Part shown: piece by piece, positions 28,832 through 39,614 of the stretch
How positions within the stretch are numbered: the stretch's first letter is position 1
Layout of the letters: every line of letters begins with the position of its first letter
Made by a program: the position numbers and the translations under genes
The notes under the pieces: model-generated
Databases searched by the model: none
Told to the model about the DNA's origin: nothing
Seen by the model: only the letters and a program-made list of their open reading frames with translations
Assembly (NCBI RefSeq): GCF_001189915.1
Contig: NZ_LFLS01000008.1
Location: 62,001 to 126,000 of the forward strand
Origin: Herbaspirillum autotrophicum
GTDB lineage: Bacteria; Pseudomonadota; Gammaproteobacteria; Burkholderiales; Burkholderiaceae_D
DNA: 64,000 bases
Direction of reading: 5' to 3'

Positions 28832-31800
28832 TCATTGTTCCCAAAGTTGCCCGTCAGCAGTTATCAGCGCAGATCGTATTTGCTTGTCAGAAAACACTGA
28901 CAAGAGTGCCGCCCGGTATCCTGCCAACTGCGCCTGATAAGCACTGCGCTCGCTATCGAGAAGATTGCGCTTGTAATCCAGCACCCAGACTTCGTCATCG
29001 AACACCACTACCCGGTCGCAACGCAATATGCCGGCATTGCCGACAATCTCCATTTCATTGCGCGCATAGCGATGCAATGACGGATTAAAGAATCGTTCCA
29101 GCTGCGGTTGCGAAAAAATCGCTTCCGCTTGCGCGTGAATCACTTCTGCCAGTGCCGGCGCACAATCAAGCCAGCGCGCGATCACGCTGACGGCCGGCAA
29201 CGACAATGGCCAGTCGCGCACCTGCGTCATGCGTTCCAGCAAGGCATGCAATGCCACGCCCTCATCAATCGCCTCGCTCTCGAATGCCACCGGCGTCAGC
29301 GGTGCCGGACAAACTGTCGGCTCGAACAAGGGCAAACTGAATTCTGGCGCGACCGCCAGGGCCGCCTGCTGATCCGGTGCGACGCCGGCGATTTCCTGCA
29401 CGTGCGCGGCGCTGCTGAACAAGCGGTCATACCAACTGCCCTCCTGCACGCCGCCGACCAGACTGCCGCGCGCGCCGGCCACGCCACTGACAATCAACAA
29501 TTGCTTGGCGCGGGTCAAGGCGACATACAGCAAATTCCAGTCTTCCTGTTGCTTGAACCCTTCTTCGGCCTGGAACCATCCATCGCGCGCCATGCCGCGT
29601 TCGCTTTTGCGACCGAATGCAGAAAAATGCACCGGCGCATCCTGATCTTGCGGCCAGTCGCACAAGATGCCGACGTTGTCGTTGGCCGGGTCGCTGTGGT
29701 TGGCATCAAGAATTGCCACTACCGGCGCTTCCAGTCCCTTGGCGCTATGCACGGTCAAGATCCGCACCGCATCGGCGGCGGCATCCACGCTGGCTTCATC
29801 GGGTGCATCGCTGTCCGCGCTGCGCTGCAAGGTGCGCAAGGCGTCAATGAATTTCGGCAAGCTCGGATAGCGACCGGCATCGAGATTGAGCGCCAGTTCG
29901 ACAAAGGCTTCGATATTGCCCAAGGTCTGCCCCCGCGCTGCCGGCGCTACCGCTTCGGCATAGCGCGCCACCAATTGGCCCTGATGCAAAATCATGTCCA
30001 GCAAGTCATGCACCGGATGTTGCGGTGCCGCCAGCAACCATTGCGACAGCAACTGCGCAGCGCGGACCAGCGCCGCCGAGGCATGGCCTTCGGCCACCAG
30101 CGCCAGCAAGCGTGACCACCAGTCATGCTCCTGACGTTTTGCCAATGCAATCAGATCATCATCGCTGGCGCCGATCACCGGGCTTTTCAATACATGCGCC
30201 AGTGCGCGTGTATCGTTGGGCGTGATCAGGAACGTCAGCAAGGCGATCAGATCGGCGATTTCCAGCGAATCGAGCAAACCGCCGCGCTTGTCCGACACGA
30301 AGGGAATACCGGCTTCCCGCAACGCACTTTCATAGGCACTCAAATGCTTGCGCTTCTTCACCAGCAACATGATGTCGCGCCATTGCAGCGCGCGCTCACC
30401 TTGCGCCGTATTCACCTGCACTTGTTGGCGCGCCAGCAGCAAGGCTTGCGCCAGCGCCGCACCTTCATCACGGCGACGTGCATCATCTTCTTCCTCGCGT
30501 GCCGTCAGCAAGGGATTGCGCAAGGTATCGGCGGCCGGATTTTCTGCCGCGTCGTTTTCCGCTTCCGGCACCGGCGCCTGCACCAGTGGCAAACGCCATA
30601 CTGCGCCACCTTGCTGGCCTAATGTGGTTTGCGGTGAAAACAACGGGTTGCCGTTGAATCCAAGGTTCAGCAATTCGACAATCGCGGTGGCGTTGCGCCG
30701 CGTCTGGTTGGCGCGCAATACCACCGCGCCCTGCTGTTCCAGCATGCTGCGGGCGGCGGCAAACACGCGCGGCTCGGCACGCCGGAAACGATAGATCGAT
30801 TGCTTGGGATCGCCGACGATGAACACGCTTGGCTGCGCAGTGTCGTCGCCATAGGCGCGCAACCAGGCGCGCACGATACTCCATTGCAAGGGATTGGTGT
30901 CCTGGAATTCATCCAGCAAAATATGTTTATAGCGCGTATCCAGGCGACTTTGCAGATACGCGGCACTGCTGTCATCGGTCAGCAATCGGTAGGCTTGCCA
31001 CTCCAGATCGGCAAAATCAAAAACGCGCTGCTCGGCCTTGACGTCCTGATACGTATCCAGATAGGCGGCCCCGACCAGAAACAAGGCTTGATTCAATTCC
31101 AGCACGATGCGTTCGGCACTGCGCTGCTGCAACATTTTCAGTTGCATGCCAAGCTCTTCGAATTCATCATCGAAGGCGCGCAGGGCATCATCTTCGCTGC
31201 TATCGAAACAGCGTATCAGCGCTGCCTTCAAATCCTTGGTCTTGCGATTACCGCGCGGCTTGTCGTTGTCGTCATAAAACTGCAAGCCGAGCGCCTTGAA
31301 ATTTTCTATTGACGGGCCATCGCTCAAGGCAGTTTCAATCGCCGTTGCGCGTTTCTGATTTTCTGCCGAACCCTGACCGAGCAAGCCGGCCAAGGCGAGT
31401 ATGCGCGCAGTCAACGCTGGTTGCTGCCATAAACTCAGACGCGCATCTTGCACGGCATCGGCGCCGCACAACTCAGTCAGCCATTGCAAAGGTTGTTCCA
31501 CCGAGGAACGCGGCGGTGCGGTGGCGGCCCACCATTCAGCGCGCTTGTCGATGAAGGAATCCAGCAATTTCCTGGCATTGCTGTCGCCGGCCAGTTCATA
31601 CAAGCGCAGCAACGCCGCCTTGATTTCCTGTTGCGCCGGTTTGTGCAAACTTTCCATGAAGCGCCGATAGGCTTCGTTCAGCAATTCGCCATTGGCTTCG
31701 CTCAAGGCATAGCCATGCGGCACCCCCGAAGCCAGTGGCGCAATTTTCAACAAGCGCGCGAACCAGCTGTGAAAGGTATCGATGGACAAACTTTGCTGGC

Positions 31801-32212
31801 CCGACAGAATCCGCTCATACAAGCCGCGCGCCACCGGCACCACATGCCCCAGTTGCGCTTCTTCGATTCCGCGTTCAAGCAACAGCGTGCGTACCTGACC
31901 GTCGGACGCCAGCGTCAGTTCGTGCAGCAGCTCCATCAGACGTTCGCGCATTTCCTGCGCCGCCTTGCGGGTAAAGGTGATCGCCAGCAACTCGGACGGC
32001 TCGGCGCCGGCCAGCAGCAAGCGCAACATGCGCGCCACCAGCAGCCAGGTTTTGCCGCTGCCGGCGCAGGCTTCCACCACCACCGAATGACGCGGATCGC
32101 AAGCGGCCGCGGTAAAGTCAGCCGCCTCGACCGCGCGACCGTTGACTTCGTAGGCGCTGATGCGGACCGGAGTCGCCACTGCGTCGGCTGTTACGTGCAT
32201 TTCTTGATCCAT
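28832..32212 (-). CDS. addA: AddA-type helicase-nuclease subunit
   Basis: I place the start at ATG 32212, just after the upstream gene stop (32215), with GGGAG of the upstream reading frame as RBS. The ~1126-residue protein is a UvrD-type superfamily 1 helicase: Walker A EACAGSGKTWLL, LLAITFTRKAAQEMRERL, LDEFQDTNPLQW, GDPKQSIYRFRRA and TVHSAKGLEAPVV. A C-terminal RecB-like nuclease carries VWVLDYKRN. With AddB it processes double-strand breaks to recombinogenic ends, replacing RecBCD. All motifs appear intact. Confidence 0.93.
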   Translation of the reverse strand: MDQEMHVTADAVATPVRISAYEVNGRAVEAADFTAAACDPRHSVVVEACAGSGKTWLLVARMLRLLLAGAEPSELLAITFTRKAAQEMRERLMELLHELTLASDGQVRTLLLERGIEEAQLGHVVPVARGLYERILSGQQSLSIDTFHSWFARLLKIAPLASGVPHGYALSEANGELLNEAYRRFMESLHKPAQQEIKAALLRLYELAGDSNARKLLDSFIDKRAEWWAATAPPRSSVEQPLQWLTELCGADAVQDARLSLWQQPALTARILALAGLLGQGSAENQKRATAIETALSDGPSIENFKALGLQFYDDNDKPRGNRKTKDLKAALIRCFDSSEDDALRAFDDEFEELGMQLKMLQQRSAERIVLELNQALFLVGAAYLDTYQDVKAEQRVFDFADLEWQAYRLLTDDSSAAYLQSRLDTRYKHILLDEFQDTNPLQWSIVRAWLRAYGDDTAQPSVFIVGDPKQSIYRFRRAEPRVFAAARSMLEQQGAVVLRANQTRRNATAIVELLNLGFNGNPLFSPQTTLGQQGGAVWRLPLVQAPVPEAENDAAENPAADTLRNPLLTAREEEDDARRRDEGAALAQALLLARQQVQVNTAQGERALQWRDIMLLVKKRKHLSAYESALREAGIPFVSDKRGGLLDSLEIADLIALLTFLITPNDTRALAHVLKSPVIGASDDDLIALAKRQEHDWWSRLLALVAEGHASAALVRAAQLLSQWLLAAPQHPVHDLLDMILHQGQLVARYAEAVAPAARGQTLGNIEAFVELALNLDAGRYPSLPKFIDALRTLQRSADSDAPDEASVDAAADAVRILTVHSAKGLEAPVVAILDANHSDPANDNVGILCDWPQDQDAPVHFSAFGRKSERGMARDGWFQAEEGFKQQEDWNLLYVALTRAKQLLIVSGVAGARGSLVGGVQEGSWYDRLFSSAAHVQEIAGVAPDQQAALAVAPEFSLPLFEPTVCPAPLTPVAFESEAIDEGVALHALLERMTQVRDWPLSLPAVSVIARWLDCAPALAEVIHAQAEAIFSQPQLERFFNPSLHRYARNEMEIVGNAGILRCDRVVVFDDEVWVLDYKRNLLDSERSAYQAQLAGYRAALLSVFSDKQIRSALITADGQLWEQ

Positions 32213-32214
32213 AC

Positions 32215-34929
32215 TCACTGCCACACTCCCTTGCGGCACAATCCGCGCACGTCGCAATACTGGCAAACAGCCGCGATGCCATTGGCCGGCAATGGCGTCC
32301 CTTGCGTCACCGCCTGCATGCCGGTGCTGATCTGCTGCTGCAACAATTGCTGCTTGTGCGCATAGTGCGGCGCGGCGACATCGCCGATTTTATCTTTGTA
32401 GGTTTCCAGCGCCACATAATGTCCGGCCTCGAATTCGCCGCCGGACAGCAGGCCATAAAATGCCAGCTGATGATCTTCGGCATCGCGCAACTTGAGCGAC
32501 AGGGAAGGCAGGTTGCGGGTTTTGTAATCGAGCACGGCGCGCGCGCCATTGGCATCCTCATCGACCCGGTCCAGGCGGCCATACAATTGAATGCCGCCGC
32601 CGTCCCATTCCAGCCGCTGTTCCATCGGCAATTCGCCGAGCACGAAATGCCAGCCCTGCGCTGCACGTTCATCGGCCCATGCCACATACGACGGGATGAC
32701 TTTTTTCCAGCGTGCGGCATAACCGAGCGCCGCCGGATGCTGCGCCAGCGCCCGCCGGAACACCTCATCCGAAATACTGATGAGCAATGCCAGATGCTGA
32801 TCCTGCGGCGTCTTCTGGTCGCGCAAGGTTTCGTGATAGGTCGTCAGGATCTGATGCAGCCAGCCGCCGTAATCGCGCTTTTCCGGCATATCGGACAATT
32901 CATCCATGACCGCCACGCGCAACATGCGCAAGGCAAAAAACTGATACGGGCAAGCGACAAAACTGTTGTAGGAACTGGCCGACAATTTTTCCGGCAGCAT
33001 GTCCGGTGCCACCGGTGCCGGCATGCCAACCGGCCGGGCCAGCAAGCCGCGCGAAGGCAGTGGCAAACGATGCTGCGACAGCGCCGGCAAATTGCCACGC
33101 GCCAGTCGCAATTGCAAACGCTCGATCCACGGACTGACCGGGTTCGGCTCGCCGTCCTTATGACTTTGCCAGCACAACACGACTTCATCATGGGCACACA
33201 GCAATTCCGTCAAGTCGCGCAATTGCTGGCGCTGACGGCTGGCACGGGTAGCCAGACCCAGTTCGGCGCGCACGGCATTGGAAAAGAACAGCATCTCTTG
33301 TGGCTGCGACGGCAAATGCTCGGCATCCGCGCCCAGCACCAGTACCGCATCGAAGACCCGCAGACGGGCACCATTGAGCGGCAACATCACCACCCGGCGA
33401 TCGGTAATGGCGGGCATGAAGGTGGTGGCATCCAACTCCAGATTGAGCAAGGCACGCCATTCGGGAAAGGTAAATATTTCCGTGACGCCATCGCTTTCAC
33501 GCTCCAGCCGATCCAGCATGTGCACGACTTGCTGCCCGGCGATATCGGTGACCAGCGCAGCCCGCATATCCAGCGTATCGAGCAACGTGCGGATCACGCC
33601 GCTCCACTGCCCCAGCGTCATGCGCTCGCCAAATGCGGCCGCCTGTTTGGCGATTGTGGCCAGACATTGCGCCGCTGCCGACGCCTCGTCGAACACCGAC
33701 AGAATGGCACGCCATTCGCCATCAATATTTCTTCGCCGCAATTGCCATTCGATCTGCATCACCAGCTCCGCCTTGTTGGCCATGCCGGCAAACACAAACG
33801 GCGATTTCAGCAAATCCAGCAAGGCGGCAGTTTCACCGCGTGCTGCCACGACATCACACCATGCCGCCAGCGCCGCCGCCGCGCGCGTGGTCGACAATTT
33901 CCAGCCGGTTTCATCCGCCACCGCGACTTCGGCCCGCTCCAGCAAGGCCCGCAAGCGCCGCGCCACGACCCGGTCCTGCGCCACCACGGCGATATTGGTT
34001 TTGCCTTGCGCCAGCCAGGCCAGCACGGTTTGCGCACTTTGCAGTGCGGCATCTTCCAGACTGGCAGCCGGACACAAGCTGACCGTCGGCGAAGCCGGTG
34101 CCGGGCCGAACAAGTCATCGGCAAATGCCGGTGCCGGACTTTGTTCTTCAGACAACTCTTGCCATGCTTCGCGATAGATTGCAGGAATCGCGGCAGTACG
34201 CCAATCGAGCACCACGGTCTGCACCTCTTGCCGTTGCGCCCAGACTTCCAGAAATGCTTGCTCCAATGGCTCCGGCGATACCGGACTGATCCAGATCAGC
34301 GGCGCCTCGGCACGTTGCGCCAGTTGCAACATCTGGCCATAGCGCTGGGCCATCTTGTCACCGTCTTCAGGACGACTGCCGTCGCCGAGCTGGGTTTTCC
34401 AGATTGACCACACCAGTTGCGCTTCATCCGACAGCAACGCGCGCGCGGCCGGCGACAGTTGCTCCAATGCCGCTTGCCAGCGCGCATCGGCATCGCCGGG
34501 CACCGCCTGCATTACCGGCAGCAAGGCTTGCGTCAACTCATCCGACAAGGACAACAAGGTTTGCGCCAACGGCAACAGATCGGTATTGCGACGCGCAGCA
34601 AACATTTTTTTGAGCCAGCCGTGCTGACGCAACGCTGCATATAACTGCATCAGACGTTCACTGTCGGCACTCACCGGCGGCAACATGGCCAGCAGGCCGG
34701 ACATGGTATTGAGGCGCGGCGCGATGAACGGACGCCGCAATTGCTGCTCAAGTGCCGAGCGCAAATGTTGCGCGTGAGAAAAGGCCGGCACGATCACCTG
34801 ACAACCGGAAAAGTCATCGACGCCGCTGCGGCTGACGGCCCCCAAACCATGCTCCGCCGCCAGCAACGCTTGCGCCGCTTGCGGCCAGAAATCGGCAGAG
34901 GGGGAAATCAGCAACGGAGAATGCAGCAT
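32215..34929 (-). CDS. addB: AddB-type inactivated-helicase/nuclease subunit with Fe-S cysteines
   Basis: The start is taken at ATG 34929 (MLHSPLLISPSADF), since the frame upstream reads as non-coding. The ~904-residue protein shows the AddB pattern: no usable Walker A, a helicase-like middle part, and a C-terminal PD-(D/E)xK nuclease (RAVLDYKTRN). The latter is framed by cysteines, one in FVACPYQFFALR and a terminal CQYCDVRGLC cluster, which should hold a 4Fe-4S cluster as in B. subtilis AddB. It should act as the Chi-recognising partner of AddA. It precedes addA by 2 bp in one operon. Confidence 0.92.
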   Translation of the reverse strand: MLHSPLLISPSADFWPQAAQALLAAEHGLGAVSRSGVDDFSGCQVIVPAFSHAQHLRSALEQQLRRPFIAPRLNTMSGLLAMLPPVSADSERLMQLYAALRQHGWLKKMFAARRNTDLLPLAQTLLSLSDELTQALLPVMQAVPGDADARWQAALEQLSPAARALLSDEAQLVWSIWKTQLGDGSRPEDGDKMAQRYGQMLQLAQRAEAPLIWISPVSPEPLEQAFLEVWAQRQEVQTVVLDWRTAAIPAIYREAWQELSEEQSPAPAFADDLFGPAPASPTVSLCPAASLEDAALQSAQTVLAWLAQGKTNIAVVAQDRVVARRLRALLERAEVAVADETGWKLSTTRAAAALAAWCDVVAARGETAALLDLLKSPFVFAGMANKAELVMQIEWQLRRRNIDGEWRAILSVFDEASAAAQCLATIAKQAAAFGERMTLGQWSGVIRTLLDTLDMRAALVTDIAGQQVVHMLDRLERESDGVTEIFTFPEWRALLNLELDATTFMPAITDRRVVMLPLNGARLRVFDAVLVLGADAEHLPSQPQEMLFFSNAVRAELGLATRASRQRQQLRDLTELLCAHDEVVLCWQSHKDGEPNPVSPWIERLQLRLARGNLPALSQHRLPLPSRGLLARPVGMPAPVAPDMLPEKLSASSYNSFVACPYQFFALRMLRVAVMDELSDMPEKRDYGGWLHQILTTYHETLRDQKTPQDQHLALLISISDEVFRRALAQHPAALGYAARWKKVIPSYVAWADERAAQGWHFVLGELPMEQRLEWDGGGIQLYGRLDRVDEDANGARAVLDYKTRNLPSLSLKLRDAEDHQLAFYGLLSGGEFEAGHYVALETYKDKIGDVAAPHYAHKQQLLQQQISTGMQAVTQGTPLPANGIAAVCQYCDVRGLCRKGVWQ

Positions 34930-35289
34930 GCAGGTCGGTCCATCAAACAAGGGAACAGGATGTCGCCGGTTCGGAAAATCCGGGCGACGCTTGCGGCATT
35001 GTATTCGACCCGGGCCGGCGACGGCGTGATGGCAGCCCGCAGCACCGGGGCGTGAATTGACAACACCCGCAGGATCAGCAGGCACACATTCTCCAAAAAT
35101 CGGTTATGATTGCCCTCGTACCCCGCCGATTACCAGTTGCCGCGTTTCAACACCACTTGAATCAGGGCATAACGACTCCATCTGTAAACAGCAATCCGGA
35201 AGCGTTGATGGCTTACGCCATGCACAAATGGTAAGTTTCCACGGCGCTATTTGACTACTTATATATATCCCTCATAACGAGGATTAAAC
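34930..35289. promoter_or_regulatory. Divergent region addB / trxA
   Basis: This 360-bp gap separates divergent addB and trxA and should hold both promoters. A TATGAT hexamer at 35105-35110 could be a -10 element toward trxA, but no clear -35 accompanies it. No coding frame is convincing. Confidence 0.4.
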
Positions 35290-35616
35290 ATGAGCGAACA
35301 CATCAAACATATCTCCGACGCCTCTTTTGAAGCTGACGTTCTGAAATCCGACAAGCCGGTACTGGTTGACTTCTGGGCCGAGTGGTGCGGTCCGTGCAAG
35401 GCCATTGCCCCGATCCTGGAAGAAGTTGCCAAGGAATACGACGGCAAGCTGCAAATCGCAAAACTGGATGTGGATGCCAATCAGGCCATTCCTGCCAAGT
35501 TCGGCATTCGCGGCATTCCGACACTGATCCTGTTCAAGAATGGCGTCGCTGCAGCGCAAAAAGTTGGCGCTTTGGCAAAAGGTCAATTGACATCGTTCAT
35601 CGACAGCAACATCTAA
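35290..35616 (+). CDS. trxA: Thioredoxin 1
   Basis: The 108-residue protein has the thioredoxin fold and the WCGPCK active site around residues 32-37, plus the cis-Pro loop [12 protein letters not shown]. It reduces cytosolic disulfides, using electrons from thioredoxin reductase. GAGG precedes ATG 35290. rho follows after a 128-bp gap with a hairpin terminator, an order shared with many proteobacteria. Confidence 0.97.
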   Translation: MSEHIKHISDASFEADVLKSDKPVLVDFWAEWCGPCKAIAPILEEVAKEYDGKLQIAKLDVDANQAIPAKFGIRGIPTLILFKNGVAAAQKVGALAKGQLTSFIDSNI

Positions 35617-35626
35617 AAAGATTCTG

Positions 35627-35652
35627 AGCGGCGATACGCCCGTATCGCCGCT
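35627..35652 (+). terminator. Hairpin after trxA
   Basis: A perfect 11-bp stem (AGCGGCGATAC / GTATCGCCGCT) with a 4-nt loop stands 10 bp after the trxA stop. The T-tract is weak (TGTGTTT), so read-through into rho is likely. Confidence 0.65.
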
Positions 35653-35744
35653 TGTGTTTATACTGGGTTGATCAACCTGTACGTTAATTAACACCCACGC
35701 AATCCCCTCCCCCACCTTTTACATTCCCGTCCCGGGACACGCAT

Positions 35745-37007
<1,263 letters not shown>

Positions 37008-37047
37008 TCCCGCACGCGCGCATGGCGGTAGCGATACCGACAGGAAA

Positions 37048-37065
37048 ATCCGGCTGCGGCCGGAT
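37048..37065 (+). terminator. Intrinsic terminator after rho
   Basis: Stem ATCCGGC / GCCGGAT with a TGCG loop, followed by a T-run to 37071, 40 bp after rho. Confidence 0.85.
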
Positions 37066-37250
37066 TTTTTTCGCCGCCGGGTTCTCGCAGATGCAACAAA
37101 ACTGCGGGCAAATGCGTCGGAATCGTGTCCGGCGGCGGTTTTATTGTATAATTTCGGACTTTTCACCGTTGGCAAGTGATCGGCAATCGGGTCAAGAAGC
37201 AAGACGACCGACGAAGTGACGATTGGCTACCCAAACTTACAGAGGCACAC

Positions 37251-37520
37251 ATGAAAGCTGGCATCCATCCTGATTACCGTGAAGTTTTGTTCCACGACGT
37301 TTCGAACGACTTCAAATTCCTGACACGTTCGACCATTCAAACGCGTGAAACCGTTGAATTCGAAGGCAAGCAATACCCACTGGTGAAGATTGAAGTTTCT
37401 TCCGAATCGCACCCGTTCTACACCGGCAAGCACAAGATTGTCGATACCGCAGGTCGCGTCGAGAAATTCCGTCAAAAATTCGGCGCCGTTGGCTCGAAGA
37501 CACAAATCGCAGCAGGTTAA
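37251..37520 (+). CDS. rpmE2: 50S ribosomal protein bL31 type B (zinc-free)
   Basis: ATG 37251 has AGAGG upstream; earlier in-frame starts give a non-conserved extension. The 89-residue protein [16 protein letters not shown]... [18 protein letters not shown] is bL31 type B and contains no cysteine, so it is the zinc-independent paralogue. In organisms with both forms, type B replaces the zinc-binding form under zinc starvation; no Zur box was recognised here. A terminator follows immediately. Confidence 0.96.
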   Translation: MKAGIHPDYREVLFHDVSNDFKFLTRSTIQTRETVEFEGKQYPLVKIEVSSESHPFYTGKHKIVDTAGRVEKFRQKFGAVGSKTQIAAG

Positions 37521-37537
37521 TTATTGCGCGTCGCTTA

Positions 37538-37559
37538 AAAGGCAGCTCCGGCTGCCTTT
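37538..37559 (+). terminator. Intrinsic terminator after rpmE2
   Basis: Stem AAAGGCAGC / GCTGCCTTT with a TCCG loop, followed by TTT, 17 bp after the stop. Confidence 0.88.
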
Positions 37560-37769
37560 TTTGCTTTTCACCGCCAGTTCCTGCGGCCTGTCGCGACCGC
37601 ACATTACCGCGTCGCCGGCAGGGTAATACATTCCGGATACAACAATTAACAGCGTTTTGCTGCACAATAACGCCAGCAAGAAATCCTTGGCAACATTTGC
37701 ACTCCAACAGTGCACCTGCGTGCCGGACTTGCCCGTCCGCAAAACCCGAACAAGAGCAATAACACCTTG

Positions 37770-39488
37770 ATGAAGCCTGTCCGCCTGCCTGCCGCTGCAA
37801 CCAATGCCCTGCCACGCTGGGGCCTGCTGGCGCTCGGTTTGCTCTATATTCTGCCGGGCCTGATCGGGCGCGATCCGTGGAAAAATGATGACGCCATCAG
37901 TTTCGGCATCATGTGGACCATGGCGCACGGCAACTTGCAGGATTGGCTGGCGCCGAACATTGCCGGGCTCGCCATGCCGGCCGAAAGCCCGCTGGCCTAC
38001 TGGCTCGGCGCGATCTGCATCAAATTGTTTGGCTGGCTGCTCAGCGATCCGCTGGCGGCCCGGATTTCAACCATCATCTGCTTTCTGGTCGGCTCGCTGT
38101 CGATCTGGTATGCCACCTATCTGCTCGGCCGGCGCAGTGAAGCGCAACCGCTCAAGCTCGCCTTCGGCGGCCAGCCCGAGCCCAAAGACTTCGGGCGCAC
38201 GCTGGCTGACGGCGCATTCCTGATCTATCTCGGCTTCCTCGGCCTGCTGCTGCACAGCCACGAAACCAGCGCCAAGACGCTGCAAATCGCACTGGTTGCG
38301 TATGCGCTTTACAGTGCCGTGCGCGTGTTCGATACCGGTCGCCGTTATCACGCGATGACGCTCGGCCTGACCCTTGGCCTGCTGGTCTTGACGCACGGCT
38401 GGCTGTTGCCGGTGGGTCTGATGCTGGCGTTGCTGATACTCGCCGTCATCCGCGACCGCCAGTTGCTGACCTCGCTGCTGTTCATTACCCTGCCTGCCGG
38501 GCTGTTGTTGTGCGCAGTGTGGGTCTTGTCGATCCGCGCCTTGTTGCCCGAAGCAGCAGATCAGTTCGATACCTGGATGAGCTGGAATATCTATCAGCTC
38601 AACTGGCCGACCTGGACCGCATTCAAATTCTTCATCAAATACGGCGTCTGGTTTGCCTGGCCGGCATGGCCATTTGCCGGCTGGGCAGTCTATGCCTGGC
38701 GCCGGCAAGCGCGTTCGCTGCATATTGCACTGCCGCTGGCGTTCCTGATTCCGCTGACAATTCTGGTCTTGCTCAACGTCCACAGCGAAGAAGGCATTCT
38801 GTTGCCGCTGTTGCCGTCGCTGGCGATTCTGGCAGCATTCGGCCTGCCGACCATGAAACGCAGCGCCATCAATGCGGTGGACTGGTTCTCGGTGATGACC
38901 CTGACCACCTGCGCCGCTTTTATCTGGATCGGCTGGATCGCCAAGGAAACCGGCTGGCCGGCACAGATCGCGAAAAATGCGTTCAAGCTGGCGCCCGGTT
39001 ACAAACCCGGCTTCAACATGATCGCGCTGGCGATTGCCGTGATGGCCTCGATTTTCTGGATCATGCTGGTGCACTGGCGCATTTCGCGCCGGCCATCGGT
39101 CCTGTGGCGCGCCGTGGTGTTGTCTTCCGGTGGCGTGATCTTGTGCTGGGTCTTGCTGATGACACTGTGGCTGCCGTGGATCAATTACGGCAAGAGCTAT
39201 GCCGGCGTGGCCCATCAGATCGCCGAGAAATTGCCGCCGGTCAAGCAATGCGTCGATACCAATGTCGGTCCGGCCCAGCGCGCATCGTTCGCCTATTTCG
39301 GCAATGTGCGCTTTGAAGACCGACCCAATCTGCGCTGCGACTTCCTGCTGTTGCAAGATAGTATCGACAACCAGAATGCCTCGCAGATGCTGCGGCAATA
39401 TGAAGGCAACTGGCAATTGTTGTGGGAAGGCCGCCGTCCGTCCGATCGCGATGAACGGTTCCGCCTGTATCGCCGCATCGGCAATTAA
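37770..39488 (+). CDS. ArnT-like family 39 glycosyltransferase
   Basis: The start is taken as ATG 37770 (MKPVRLPAAA), because the twenty residues from the upstream in-frame start look non-coding. The ~572-residue protein has about twelve membrane spans and the GT-C / ArnT architecture, with an acidic first periplasmic loop (RDPWKNDD) where family members hold the catalytic aspartate. ArnT-type enzymes move a sugar from an undecaprenyl carrier to lipid A or protein. The acceptor here is unknown. It precedes a MATE gene by about 100 bp. Confidence 0.8.
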   Translation: MKPVRLPAAATNALPRWGLLALGLLYILPGLIGRDPWKNDDAISFGIMWTMAHGNLQDWLAPNIAGLAMPAESPLAYWLGAICIKLFGWLLSDPLAARISTIICFLVGSLSIWYATYLLGRRSEAQPLKLAFGGQPEPKDFGRTLADGAFLIYLGFLGLLLHSHETSAKTLQIALVAYALYSAVRVFDTGRRYHAMTLGLTLGLLVLTHGWLLPVGLMLALLILAVIRDRQLLTSLLFITLPAGLLLCAVWVLSIRALLPEAADQFDTWMSWNIYQLNWPTWTAFKFFIKYGVWFAWPAWPFAGWAVYAWRRQARSLHIALPLAFLIPLTILVLLNVHSEEGILLPLLPSLAILAAFGLPTMKRSAINAVDWFSVMTLTTCAAFIWIGWIAKETGWPAQIAKNAFKLAPGYKPGFNMIALAIAVMASIFWIMLVHWRISRRPSVLWRAVVLSSGGVILCWVLLMTLWLPWINYGKSYAGVAHQIAEKLPPVKQCVDTNVGPAQRASFAYFGNVRFEDRPNLRCDFLLLQDSIDNQNASQMLRQYEGNWQLLWEGRRPSDRDERFRLYRRIGN

Positions 39489-39614
39489 CCGGTCATTGCC
39501 GGCAGCCGCACTGCGGTTGCCGCCATCACTACCCTGCTGCGCCGGATCCTGGCACTGGATGCCGGCGCCGGCGTTCGCATTCATTATCCATTGTCAGAAC
39601 AGGCTTCACGCTGC

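Noticed and set aside
32302-34407. A 701-codon open frame on the plus strand opposite addB
   Set aside because: Antisense to a clear AddB gene; composition (Gln, His, Arg) is typical of reverse-frame artefacts in GC-rich DNA.
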